A stretch of DNA of 64,000 nucleotides, taken from the NCBI GenBank assembly GCA_903851035.1, contig CAINND010000097.1, positions 37,380 to 101,379 of the forward strand, in the 5' to 3' direction. Below are positions 1-10,946 of the stretch, piece after piece; the stretch's first letter is position 1, and each line of letters opens with the position of its first letter. Position numbers and translations under genes: made by a program. The stretch is from an uncultured Acidobacteriota bacterium (GTDB lineage Bacteria; Acidobacteriota; Terriglobia; Terriglobales; Acidobacteriaceae). The notes below the pieces were generated by a model. That model saw nothing but the letters and a program-made list of their open reading frames with translations, was not told the DNA's origin and ran no database searches.

Positions 1-2
1 AG

Positions 3-341
3 CGCAAGAAGGCGCGGGTGAATGAGGAACTGTGCCTGGGCTGCGGCGTGTGCGTGCGCGGCTGCAAGACGAACTCCTTACAGCTTAAGGCGCGCGAGCG
101 GCGCGTGATTACCCCGGTGAACACGGCGCATCGCACGGTGCTGATGGCCATTGAGCGCGGCAAGCTGCAGGAGTTGATCTTTGATAACCATGCGCTGGCC
201 AGCCATCGCGCCATGGCGGCCATTCTTGGCGTCATTCTCAAGCTGCCGCCGATCAAACAGGTGATGGCCAGCCGGCAGATGAAGTCGCGCTACCTTGAGC
301 AGTTGCTAGCCAAACACAGCTTTGCGCATCGAGCTAACTAG
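3..341 (+). CDS. 4Fe-4S cluster-binding protein, C-terminal part (5' end outside window)
   Basis: Frame open from window edge; CLGCGVCVRGC ferredoxin-type Cys motif. Confidence 0.7.
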   Translation, partial: RKKARVNEELCLGCGVCVRGCKTNSLQLKARERRVITPVNTAHRTVLMAIERGKLQELIFDNHALASHRAMAAILGVILKLPPIKQVMASRQMKSRYLEQLLAKHSFAHRAN

Positions 342-455
342 TTATTCGAAATTGCGGCTGTGTTCTTTTTGGCGCGCTATAGGCAGAGACAAAAAGGCGG
401 CGAAGGGCAGAATGATTGCCACTTCCCCGCCGTGTTTTTGCGCCCGCTGCCCGGA

Positions 456-2168
456 CTAAACGTGAGGACGATACTCCGGTGCATGCGCCGTCGGAATCCA
501 CTCCTGCCGCGACTTTCGCGCCCGGGAGAGTTGCGCGCTGGAGACGCGGAAGACGCTGACGATCTCCTGCAGGCGCTGCGCCAGGGCGTTCAGGTGCTCG
601 CAGGCCTCGGCGGAAGAGTTGGCGGCCTGGCTGGCGTCGGTGGCCATGCCGGCAATACGTTGTGCGCTGCTTTGGATGTCTTCGGTGGCGCTGGCCTGTT
701 CGGTGGCCGCCGTGGCGATCTGGGTCACCATGTCTCCCACGCGGGTGGCCATGCCGATGATGCGCTCCAGCGACTCACCGGCCTTGCGCGAACCCTCCAA
801 ACCCTCTTCCACATCCTGCCGCCCCTCGTTCATGGCCTGTGCCGTGTTGCGTGATTCCTCCAGCACGACCTCCAGAATCTGAGCGATCTCCTTGGTGGCG
901 TTGGTGGTGCGCTCGGCGAGCTTGCGCACCTCGTCGGCTACAACGGCAAAGCCGCGCCCCTGTTCGCCGGCGCGCGCGGCCTCTATGGCGGCGTTGAGAG
1001 CCAGCAGATTGGTCTGGTCGGCAATGTCATCAATGACGGCGGCGATCTTGCCGACCTGCTGCGAGCTGTCGCCCAGCTTGGTGACTCGATCGGCAATGCG
1101 ATGGTTGCTGTCGGCTATGCGCTGCATGACCTGGAGCGTATGACTGACCAGCGTGCCGCCCTCCTTGGCCGTGCTGTTGGCGTCTTCGGCGGCGGTGGCG
1201 GCGGCCTGCGAGTGCTGGCTCACCTCCATGACAGTGGCCGACATTTCGTGAATGGCGGTGGCCACCATGTTGGTCTGGTCGGTCTGCTGGCGGCTGGTTT
1301 CGGCACTGTGCGCGGTGCCCTGGGAGATGCGCTCGCTGGCCTCGGCCAATTCGCCCGATGTGGCCGAGATGCGCTGCAGCAGCTCCTGCAACTGCTTTTG
1401 CATCCGGTTGACCGAGGCGGCAAGTTCGGCAAACTCATCACCACCGGCTTCCGCCAGTGGTTCGCCCGTCAAATCTCCTTCGGCGATTTGCTGTGCCCGC
1501 TCACGGAGCGCGGCGGCGTTGCGGCTGACGGCAATTGCCAGTCGCCAACTCACCACCGTGCTGATGAGCATCATCACCGCCATGCTGCCAAAGAGCCAGA
1601 GGATGGAGGTCTGCATGTCCTGCTGGATGTCGCCGAATATTTTGCCGGTGAGCGAATTATTCTGCTCCTGCAACTCGGTCAGCGCATTTCGCACGGCAGT
1701 GGCCTGCGGCAGCACGCTGCGCATAATGGCCAGGGCCTGCTTGCCGTCGCCGCGGCGTGCGGCCTCAATGGCCCGGTGTTCAGCCTCGTGCATGATGGGC
1801 AGGTTTTCGGCGATAACGTGTGCGCGCTTTTTATTGTCTTCCTTCTGGAAGCCCTTGGACATCTCCACCAGTTTGGCGGCGCGCGCATCCACTATGGCTG
1901 CGGCTTTTTCGTAGCGCTCCACGTCCAGCGCGAATTGCTGCGGGTTGTCATGGTCAAGAACAGTGTCACGCAGCACCATTCGATAAAGGTTCATCGAGGC
2001 GATGGCATCGGAGAAGTTCTGTGCGGCGGGCCATTTAATGTCCACAACCATCTGCTGCCAGGTCAGAGCGTCACGCATATGCAGGTACACGCTGACGTTG
2101 GCAATGCCTGCCAGCAGCAGGACAATCAGGGTAAGCGACCAGATTTTGCGGCCGATAGTGAATTTCAT
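456..2168 (-). CDS. Methyl-accepting chemotaxis protein
   Basis: 4HB-like N-terminus, HAMP, and MCP signalling hairpin [47 protein letters not shown]. Confidence 0.95.
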   Translation of the reverse strand: MKFTIGRKIWSLTLIVLLLAGIANVSVYLHMRDALTWQQMVVDIKWPAAQNFSDAIASMNLYRMVLRDTVLDHDNPQQFALDVERYEKAAAIVDARAAKLVEMSKGFQKEDNKKRAHVIAENLPIMHEAEHRAIEAARRGDGKQALAIMRSVLPQATAVRNALTELQEQNNSLTGKIFGDIQQDMQTSILWLFGSMAVMMLISTVVSWRLAIAVSRNAAALRERAQQIAEGDLTGEPLAEAGGDEFAELAASVNRMQKQLQELLQRISATSGELAEASERISQGTAHSAETSRQQTDQTNMVATAIHEMSATVMEVSQHSQAAATAAEDANSTAKEGGTLVSHTLQVMQRIADSNHRIADRVTKLGDSSQQVGKIAAVIDDIADQTNLLALNAAIEAARAGEQGRGFAVVADEVRKLAERTTNATKEIAQILEVVLEESRNTAQAMNEGRQDVEEGLEGSRKAGESLERIIGMATRVGDMVTQIATAATEQASATEDIQSSAQRIAGMATDASQAANSSAEACEHLNALAQRLQEIVSVFRVSSAQLSRARKSRQEWIPTAHAPEYRPHV

Positions 2169-2249
2169 CGGGTACTCCCAAAGGGGAGTGAGTAGCTAGC
2201 CTCCCCTTGGGGGTCTATCGGCGGGTGGGCGCCATGGCTTGAGGCGGGC

Positions 2250-3986
2250 TCAGCTATCCAGGCGGTAGCGGCCCTCGGCCAGGCGGAAGAGCGGCTTCCA
2301 CAGCAGGCGGTTGACGGTCACCACCAGGGCGGCCATCACGACGGTGGAGAGCAACAGAAGCCTTCCGTTGCCACTGTCATTGGCCAGGCTGATCTGCGCG
2401 CCGAGGCCGAGTGTGGTGTAGGTGTGGTCGTTCATGCGGAAGTATTCGGCAACGATGCTGGCGTTCCAGGCGCCGCCGCTGGCGGTGATGAGCCCGGTAA
2501 CCAGGTAAGGGAAGATGCCAGGCAGGATGACCGTCATCCAGCGCTCGCGACGGTCAAAGCGGAAGATGCTGGAGACATCGCGCAGGTCGCTGGGGATGGC
2601 CAGGGCTCCGGCGATGACGTTGAAGAGGATGTACCACTGCGTGCCCAGCAGCATCAACACGATGCTGGCCGTGTTGATGCCGCCGCCCATCTCGATGATG
2701 GCCAGCAGAATCATCGGAAACAGGGCGGTGGCCGGAACACTGGCGGCAATCTGCGCAAGCGGCTGCGCATAGCGTGCAAATTTTGGCTGGAAGCCGATGG
2801 CGACGCCCGCAGGAACGCACCAGGCCAGCGCCAGTAGAAGAGATAGCGTTACACGCGTGAAGGTAGCTCCGGCGGCGCGCAGGGTTAACACCAACTCGGC
2901 GTGGGTCACCGAGGTCAGCAGGATGACGGCTTTTCCGGTGGCGTAGAGGGAGACACATCCAGCGGCGGCAAACAGCACGATGGGCAACGCGCGGCGCAGC
3001 CAGCCCTGCTGCGCCGGTTCTTCACTTACCACGCCGCGATTGGCAAAGTGCTGTATCAGCCTCTCCCCGATAGGGGCAACCACGCGGCGCTGGAAGGCGT
3101 GCACCATGGTGGAGTTGCGGAGCATGGAGAGCAGCGGCGAACGGGGCGGCGTGGACTGCTCCACCTGCTCGAACTTGAATTTGTCGCTCCAGGAAATCAA
3201 AGGCCGCCACACCAACTGGTCAAGCATGACGATGACCGCAATCAGCGCCGTCAGCCCCCAGAACATCGCCGGTTTGTCGGCGTGATCGGCTGCTGTCTTC
3301 AGGTAGCTGCCAATGCCCGGCAGGCGGAAATCGCGGTTGTTGAGCACGAACATCTCGCACAGCATCAGGGCGAACCAGCCCTGCGCGATGCTGACCATCG
3401 AGTTCCACACCAGGCCGATGGCACTAAAGGGCAGCTCCAACTGGAAGAAGCGCTGCCACGGGCTGAAGCCGTAGATCTCCGTGGCCTCGCGCAGCTCGCG
3501 CGGAATGGCCTTGAGCGAGGAGTAGAAGCTGAAGGCGATATTCCACACCTGGCCGGTGAAGATCAAAAGGATCGAGCCAAGCTCCAGCCCCAACTGACGA
3601 TGCGGAAAGATGGCCACCGTGGCCAGCATGACGCCGGGCAAAAAGCTCAACACCGGAATGGACTGAAGGATGTCCAGCACGGCGATCAGGAAGGATTCAG
3701 CGCGCTTGTGATAGGCCGCGATGTAGCCGTAGCTGAGGGCGAAGATCAGGCTGAGGACGTAGGCAACGCCCATCCTGACGAGCGAGTAAAAGGCATACAG
3801 CGGCAGGTAGCGCGGCGAACGCTCAATCACTGCCTCCGCCACCGGGGCGGTAAACCAGTAGCGGGTGACGAACGAGAGCGCGTAGAAAATGGCAACCACA
3901 CCGCAGAAGACGGCGGCATCCATCAGCACGGGCCAGTTGCGGTCGCCGGCCGTGGACTGCGCGAAGGTTCGCTGGCGGCTGCTCAC
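2250..3986 (-). CDS. ABC transporter permease with two tandem BPD-type permease domains (nitrate/sulfonate/taurine type)
   Basis: Two repeated permease halves, each with an EAA-like loop (ELREATEIYGFSPWQRFFQLELP; DLRDVSSIFRFDRRERWMTVILP). Confidence 0.85.
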   Translation of the reverse strand: MSSRQRTFAQSTAGDRNWPVLMDAAVFCGVVAIFYALSFVTRYWFTAPVAEAVIERSPRYLPLYAFYSLVRMGVAYVLSLIFALSYGYIAAYHKRAESFLIAVLDILQSIPVLSFLPGVMLATVAIFPHRQLGLELGSILLIFTGQVWNIAFSFYSSLKAIPRELREATEIYGFSPWQRFFQLELPFSAIGLVWNSMVSIAQGWFALMLCEMFVLNNRDFRLPGIGSYLKTAADHADKPAMFWGLTALIAVIVMLDQLVWRPLISWSDKFKFEQVEQSTPPRSPLLSMLRNSTMVHAFQRRVVAPIGERLIQHFANRGVVSEEPAQQGWLRRALPIVLFAAAGCVSLYATGKAVILLTSVTHAELVLTLRAAGATFTRVTLSLLLALAWCVPAGVAIGFQPKFARYAQPLAQIAASVPATALFPMILLAIIEMGGGINTASIVLMLLGTQWYILFNVIAGALAIPSDLRDVSSIFRFDRRERWMTVILPGIFPYLVTGLITASGGAWNASIVAEYFRMNDHTYTTLGLGAQISLANDSGNGRLLLLSTVVMAALVVTVNRLLWKPLFRLAEGRYRLDS

Positions 3987-5317
3987 TGTGCCGGGGCCTC
4001 CGTAACGGGCTCGGCGGTGTGCAGATACAGGCGCTGGCGGTCGGCATCGTACTCAAAGAGCTCAGCGTAGCGGCCCCAGATGATGGCCGTCTCCATCTGC
4101 CGGCTGGATTCCTCGGGGGTAAAGTGCTCGTCGAGCAGATCGGTGAAAAGCTCTTCCGGCGCGGAGTGGTCGCGCTTGGCCTCAAGGGTGCGTGTAATCT
4201 GCCGTAGCAGGGTGACGTTGGTGAGCGCGGCCTGGCGGAAAAGCTCCTTGCGGCGGAGGATTTCGGCGGCGGCGAAGTCATGGCCCTCAGGCGTAATCTG
4301 CGCGTCACCCTCTTCCACCTTCAGGAAGCCGAGCTGGCGGGCGGCGTCCACAATGGGCAGCAGGTCGTCGAGTTCGAAGCTCAGGTCATCGGCCAGGCGA
4401 TACATGTCTTCGCGGCCGTTGGGGCTTTCGTCAATCAGTTCCAACAGGCCGGCGATGCCGCCGGGGCGGGCGTGAGCCAAAATCTCATAGGTGCGCGCTG
4501 GTGTGGCCGGGTGCAGCAGAGCTTCGCTGGGCAACTGTGGGGTGGCCTTTTGCGAGGGCGAGGTCAGCACCTTGTAGATGTAATCCACGTAGTTGGTGAA
4601 CTCCGGGGACTTGCGGTCGCGCGGGCGCGGCAGCACAAGGTCGAAGTCCGTGCGGATGCCGCCGGGATTCTTACCCAGCACAATGATGCGGTCGGCCAGC
4701 AGCACCGCCTCCTCAATGTTGTGCGTCACCAGGAAGATGGCGCGCGTCGGGATGGCTTTCTTGCCCCACAGCTCCAGCAGTTCGCCGCGGAGGTTCTCTG
4801 CGGTCAGCACGTCCAGGGCGCTGAAGGGCTCATCCATGAAGAGCACCTCGGGCTCGACCACGAGGGCGCGGGCAAAGCCGACGCGCTGCTTCATGCCGCC
4901 GCTGAGTTCCTTGGGGTAGGCCTGCTCGAAGCCATCGAGTCCGACCGTGTCCAGGATTTTCAGGCTGCGCTTGCGGCGCTCAAAGGACGAGACACCGTGG
5001 GCTTTGAGCGGGGCCTCGACGTTTTCGTACACGGTGAGCCAGGGAAAGAGCGCGAAGCTCTGGAAGACGATGCCGACGTTGGGTGCGCACTCCTGCATCG
5101 GCTTTCCGTGCCACAGCACGCGGCCGCTGGTCGGCTGGGTGAGGCCGGTCATGATGCGCAGCAGAGTGCTTTTGCCGCAGCCCGAAGGGCCCAGCAAGGC
5201 GACAATCTTGCCGGGCTCAATGGCCAGGCTGTCGACGGAGATGGTGGGAGGCGCGCCGGCTACCGGCTCACCGTAAAACTTCTCGATCTTTTCGGCCTGG
5301 ATGATGGCTTCCGGCAT
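3983..5317 (-). CDS. ABC transporter ATP-binding protein with C-terminal AAA-associated domain (nitrate/sulfonate type)
   Basis: Walker A GPSGCGKST, signature LSGGMKQR, Walker B VLFMDEP; 4-bp overlap with permease. Confidence 0.9.
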   Translation of the reverse strand: MPEAIIQAEKIEKFYGEPVAGAPPTISVDSLAIEPGKIVALLGPSGCGKSTLLRIMTGLTQPTSGRVLWHGKPMQECAPNVGIVFQSFALFPWLTVYENVEAPLKAHGVSSFERRKRSLKILDTVGLDGFEQAYPKELSGGMKQRVGFARALVVEPEVLFMDEPFSALDVLTAENLRGELLELWGKKAIPTRAIFLVTHNIEEAVLLADRIIVLGKNPGGIRTDFDLVLPRPRDRKSPEFTNYVDYIYKVLTSPSQKATPQLPSEALLHPATPARTYEILAHARPGGIAGLLELIDESPNGREDMYRLADDLSFELDDLLPIVDAARQLGFLKVEEGDAQITPEGHDFAAAEILRRKELFRQAALTNVTLLRQITRTLEAKRDHSAPEELFTDLLDEHFTPEESSRQMETAIIWGRYAELFEYDADRQRLYLHTAEPVTEAPAQ

Positions 5318-5444
5318 CGTATGCCTCGTGTTGCATCCTCAGGTGCAGGAATGAGTTGCGGCCGCAGCCGCCTACTTAATCTTTCCTCCCCAAGATACCA
5401 GCCGAATGTGAAGAAATGAGGACAAAGTGAACGCCTGACGCGAA

Positions 5445-5480
5445 AAAGAAAGCCCCGGAGGCAATTTGCTCCGGGGCCTG
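5445..5480 (-). terminator. Intrinsic terminator downstream of glgC
   Basis: GCCCCGGA-ggcaatttgc-TCCGGGGC inverted repeat with T-rich tract on the minus strand. Confidence 0.6.
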
Positions 5481-5501
5481 AGCTTTGAGGTTGTCAGTCG
5501 T

Positions 5502-6755
5502 TTAGTCACTGGTGTAGTAGTCCACGGCGATGGGGTGCTCAAAGAGCGAGTAATCGCGCGTGACCACGGTGATGCCACTATCGGTGACGAAGTATTTCTG
5601 ACGGTCGGCGGCCGTGTCATAGCCGATGACCGTGCCCTCGGGGATCTCCACGTGGCGGTCGATGATCGTCTTGCGGATGCGGCAGTGGCGGCCGATGTTG
5701 ACGTGGCTGAACAGAATGCTGGAATCCACCTCGGCGTAGCTGTTGACGCGCACGTCAGGCGAGAGCACGCTGTCGCGCACGGCGCCGCCGCTGATGATGC
5801 ATCCCTGGCTGATGACCGAATCATAGGCCACGCCGGCGCGTCCGGCCTCGGCAAAGACAAACTTGGCCGGGGGATACTGCCGCTGGTAGCCGCGGATGGG
5901 CCAGCTCTGGTCGTACAGATTGAAGACCGGCGATACGGAGGCCACGTCCATGTTGGCCTCGTAGTAGGCTTCCAGGGTTCCCACGTCGCGCCAATAGAGG
6001 GCTTCCTTATGGTTCTCGTCCACAAAGTTGAAGGAGTACACCTTCAGGTCATCCACCATGTGGGGCAGGATGTTGTAGCCGAAATCATGGCGTGACTCGG
6101 GATCCTCGGCGTCCTTGAGCAGGGCGGGGATGAGCACGTCAGTGTTGAACAGGTAGATGCCCATCGATGCCGAGATCATCTCCGAGTTGTAAGGCGAGCG
6201 CAGGTCGGTCTTCTTCGGCTTCTCCTGGAAGCCGGTGACGCGGCCATCCTTGGCAACTTCCACCACGCCGAAGTTACGCGACTCGCTGGGGTCGATCAGG
6301 ATGGTGGCCAGCGTCACGTCCGCCCCGGACTGCTTGTGCTGCTCAAGCATCAGCTCGTAGTTCATCTTGTAAATGTGGTCGCCGCTGAGGATGAGCGTGT
6401 ACTTGGACTGCTCGCTGCCGATGGAGTAGATGTTCTGATAAACGGCGTCGGCGGTGCCCTTGTACCAGTCGTCGCTGACGCGCTTCATCGGCGGCAGAAT
6501 TTCAATGAACTCGCCCAGTTCGCTGGCCACGCACTGCCACGCTTCGCGGATGTGGCGGTTGAGCGAAAGCGCCTTGTACTGGGTGAGGATGTAAACCTTG
6601 CGCAGGTTGGAGTTGATGCAGTTGGAAAGCGTGACGTCAATGATGCGGTAGATGCCGCCGAAGGTAACGGCCGGCTTGGCGCGATCGCGGGTCAGCGGAA
6701 AGAGCCTTTCGCCCGCGCCGCCCGCCAGTAATACTCCCAGTGTGTCTTTCATCAT
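5502..6755 (-). CDS. glgC: Glucose-1-phosphate adenylyltransferase
   Basis: GGAGERLFPLTRDRAKPAVTFGG N-terminus and GlgC-type left-handed beta-helix C-terminus. Confidence 0.95.
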   Translation of the reverse strand: MMKDTLGVLLAGGAGERLFPLTRDRAKPAVTFGGIYRIIDVTLSNCINSNLRKVYILTQYKALSLNRHIREAWQCVASELGEFIEILPPMKRVSDDWYKGTADAVYQNIYSIGSEQSKYTLILSGDHIYKMNYELMLEQHKQSGADVTLATILIDPSESRNFGVVEVAKDGRVTGFQEKPKKTDLRSPYNSEMISASMGIYLFNTDVLIPALLKDAEDPESRHDFGYNILPHMVDDLKVYSFNFVDENHKEALYWRDVGTLEAYYEANMDVASVSPVFNLYDQSWPIRGYQRQYPPAKFVFAEAGRAGVAYDSVISQGCIISGGAVRDSVLSPDVRVNSYAEVDSSILFSHVNIGRHCRIRKTIIDRHVEIPEGTVIGYDTAADRQKYFVTDSGITVVTRDYSLFEHPIAVDYYTSD

Positions 6756-6987
6756 CCTGTCCTGGCCGGCCGCGGCCGGCGATAAAAGAGCGTATGAAAC
6801 AGTACTGCAACATCAGAGTGATGCCTGCCAGCGAGCCTTTGCGGATGAATCCGCGAACCGGCACTGCGGAGAGCAACAGAGGATGGTAGCACAGGAATTC
6901 CACCACGTCCGGCATGGGATTTTGGGTGGCTGATGAATGTGACGCTGGCACTCCCGGGGCGGCTGGCGAGGGCGTTACAATGTGCAT

Positions 6988-7368
6988 ATGAGTGATCTAG
7001 GCCCACAACGGAGTCCGCTGACCTGGTCCCAACTGCTGGGCAAAGGGGCTGGGAAACTATTCCGCAGGGCAAAGGGAGAGCCCGGCCGAAACCAGCGCTG
7101 GTTTCATGGTTTGCGCTCCGGCGCCGGAGCCTTCTGGCAGGCGGTCAGTCATACTCTGCACCTGCTTTTTCTGGAAGTCAGCGGTGTCATATTCCTTGTC
7201 TTCACGGTGGCCATTGCCGCGACTTTTCTGCGGGAATGGCACAGGTACTCCGCACATCAAAGTGGCGTGGAGCGGGTTGTTGTGGCGGGGGTCCTCAGCG
7301 CCATGTTTTTCTATTTCGGATTGAGTTCTTTCTGGCGCGCCAGCCGCAAGCGCTCGGGCTCTTCCTGA
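6988..7368 (+). CDS. Hypothetical membrane protein
   Basis: ORF with a hydrophobic segment (LHLLFLEVSGVIFLVFTVAIAATFL); no family recognised. Confidence 0.55.
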   Translation: MSDLGPQRSPLTWSQLLGKGAGKLFRRAKGEPGRNQRWFHGLRSGAGAFWQAVSHTLHLLFLEVSGVIFLVFTVAIAATFLREWHRYSAHQSGVERVVVAGVLSAMFFYFGLSSFWRASRKRSGSS

Positions 7369-7473
7369 AATCTCTTATCAAGTATTCAAAAGCCACACAG
7401 TCGCTAGGTGGATACCCGGTGGCGCTGAACCTTCATTAATTGCATGGCATAAATGCAGGACCAGGGCGGCACG

Positions 7474-7926
7474 TTAACGCGGACAGGGCGCCGGCTGGCC
7501 ATTCTCATAACAGCGCACAATCACGGGACGCTCGCGCTCACGGCGCTCTTCGCGCTCGGCCTCGGTCAACAGCATCATGCTGTGCACACCGCACCGAACC
7601 TCTTTTGGCAACCCGGGACTGCTGACGATAAGTTCGCTGACGGCCAGCCGGATCATCACCTCTTCACCCACCATCAACAGCACCTGTTTGTGGGGGCGGA
7701 TGACGTAACTGACCTTCTTGGTGCGCAGTTCGTATTCCAGGCAACCGCCTTCATTCGCAGCCACCATTGGCGTAGCCATGCCCGGCGGAAGGCCGCGGCC
7801 CTGGCCGGAATCCTCGCATGGCACTTTGCGCATAACGTGGACGATGGCGCGCTCCATGCCTCCGGCCAGGCCGAGGGCAGGCAGAGAACAGCAGAAGAGG
7901 ACGAACAGCAGGCAGAAGCGTTTCAC
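7474..7926 (-). CDS. Hypothetical secreted protein
   Basis: Signal peptide MKRFCLLFVLFCCSLPALGLA; no family recognised. Confidence 0.55.
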   Translation of the reverse strand: MKRFCLLFVLFCCSLPALGLAGGMERAIVHVMRKVPCEDSGQGRGLPPGMATPMVAANEGGCLEYELRTKKVSYVIRPHKQVLLMVGEEVMIRLAVSELIVSSPGLPKEVRCGVHSMMLLTEAEREERRERERPVIVRCYENGQPAPCPR

Positions 7927-7995
7927 GGGACACTCTCCTGCCTATACATCGGCAGCCTGCTGGAAAACATGAAACTAGCGCAATTCACTCGCCGC

Positions 7996-8025
7996 TTGAC
8001 ACTGTCAGCGTCACTCAGGTACAAA
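7996..8025 (+). promoter_or_regulatory. Putative sigma70-type promoter for the leader-metY-metX transcript
   Basis: TTGACA (7996-8001), 18-bp spacer, TACAAA (8020-8025); predicted TSS falls near the leader ATG at 8032. Confidence 0.45.
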
Positions 8026-8031
8026 CAACGG

Positions 8032-8136
8032 ATGCAACTGAGCGCGATCCTGCTGACGGCCATGGCCATGTGCATGCACATGATGTGCATGCGTACCGCC
8101 GTGGGCGCGCTCCAGACCTCGCGAATGCCAAGGTAA
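8032..8136 (+). CDS. Putative Met/Cys-rich attenuation leader peptide MQLSAILLTAMAMCMHMMCMRTAVGALQTSRMPR
   Basis: Short ORF upstream of metY: codons 11-20 hold 6 Met and 2 Cys; followed by alternative antiterminator/terminator complementarity. Confidence 0.65.
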   Translation: MQLSAILLTAMAMCMHMMCMRTAVGALQTSRMPR

Positions 8137-8144
8137 AACCTTAG

Positions 8145-9584
<1,440 letters not shown>

Positions 9585-9586
9585 CC

Positions 9587-10744
9587 ATGGCCATCGAAAT
9601 CAAAAACCGTCTGCATCTCACACAAGGCACGGTGGACATCACACGCACGGCGCCTTTTGCCCTTGAGATTGGCCGCACGCTGCCCAAGGTCGAGCTGCGC
9701 TATGCCATGTATGGCGAACCCGACGCGGACTGTAGCAACGTGTCACTGGTCTGCCACGCGCTCAGCGGCAGCTCGCGGGTGGATCAGTGGTGGCCGGAGC
9801 TGCTGGAGACGATCTTCGACCTCGAGCGCGAGTGCGTCGTCTGCTTCAACGTCATCGGCGGCTGTTACGGCTCTACCAGCGCCGCCAGCATCAATCCGGA
9901 GACCGGTCGCGTTTACGGCGGCCAGTTTCCGCAGGTGACGGTACGCGATTGGGTGCGGGCGGAAAAACTGGCGCTGGAAGAGCTGGGCATCACTCACATC
10001 CGCACCGCCATCGGGCCATCGCTGGGCGGAATGCAGGCCCTGCAATGGGCGGTCGAATATCCCGAATGGGTGGAGAAGGTCATTGCCATGGGCACCACGC
10101 CGCTCAACGCACTTGGCATCGGACTCAACCACTTGCAGCGCGAAGCCATTCGCCTGGATCCTGAATTCCACGGTGGAGATTATTACGACGGCCCCGGCCC
10201 GCGCACAGGGTTGGCAACCGCACGCGGCATTGCCATGACCACTTACAAGTCGAGCGAGCTCTTCCATGCACGCCACGGCCGCCATCCCGACCGCAAGGGT
10301 ACAGCTCCCTGGCAGCGCGAGAGCGGCCGCTTCGACATCGCCGGCTACCTCGATTACCAGGGAAAGATCTTCTGGCAGCGCTTTGACGCCAATGCCTATC
10401 TGGCCGTCATCCGCGCCATGGACCTGTGGGACCCGCAGCGCGACTGGCAGGGAGAAGCCTGGCAGCGTGTGCAGGCCAAGGTGCTTCTCTTCGGCATCAG
10501 CAGCGACGTGCTTTTTCCCGATGCCGAGGTAAAGTGCTTTGCCGAGGAACTTCGCAGCGCCGGCGTCGATTGCCGGTATGAGAGCATCGAGAGCGCGCAC
10601 GGGCATGACAGCTTTCTGGCCGAGCCCGATAAGCTGGTGCACCTGCTGCGCGAATTCGTCGGCTGGGAGGCCCCGCTGGGGGCAAGCTTTCGCAACTCTT
10701 CCGGCGGAGAAGGGTTGAAGCAGGCTGGCGGCAACGTCGCCTGA
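9587..10744 (+). CDS. metX: Homoserine O-acetyltransferase
   Basis: alpha/beta hydrolase with CHALSGSSRVDQWW and GPSLGGMQALQWA; 2 bp after metY. Confidence 0.93.
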   Translation: MAIEIKNRLHLTQGTVDITRTAPFALEIGRTLPKVELRYAMYGEPDADCSNVSLVCHALSGSSRVDQWWPELLETIFDLERECVVCFNVIGGCYGSTSAASINPETGRVYGGQFPQVTVRDWVRAEKLALEELGITHIRTAIGPSLGGMQALQWAVEYPEWVEKVIAMGTTPLNALGIGLNHLQREAIRLDPEFHGGDYYDGPGPRTGLATARGIAMTTYKSSELFHARHGRHPDRKGTAPWQRESGRFDIAGYLDYQGKIFWQRFDANAYLAVIRAMDLWDPQRDWQGEAWQRVQAKVLLFGISSDVLFPDAEVKCFAEELRSAGVDCRYESIESAHGHDSFLAEPDKLVHLLREFVGWEAPLGASFRNSSGGEGLKQAGGNVA

Positions 10745-10771
10745 ATCGCCCGGGCACACTTCACAGTTAAG

Positions 10772-10817
10772 TAAGGCCTCCGGCTGCATTCTAAGACGCG
10801 GAGGCCTTAGCTTTTTT
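10772..10817 (+). terminator. Intrinsic terminator after metX
   Basis: TAAGGCCTCCG...CGGAGGCCTTA then gcttttttt. Confidence 0.85.
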
Positions 10818-10946
10818 TGCTTATCCCGTCCGGGAATTTGACACGCGGTCGGCCTTCTAATTAGCGTCTGAAACATGGCCCGTCACTGCCTGTTGCATCG
10901 GCTGTTTCACGGGCTTGCAAGGATCAAAGAACGGGAGATCGTGGCG

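Noticed and set aside
1101-2195. Long plus-strand ORF antisense to the chemotaxis gene
   Set aside because: Shadow ORF of a GC-rich gene; His/Gly-rich translation with no recognisable domain, while the opposite strand encodes a clear MCP.
9743-10876. 377-aa minus-strand ORF over metX
   Set aside because: Antisense shadow of a well-supported metX; no coherent motifs.
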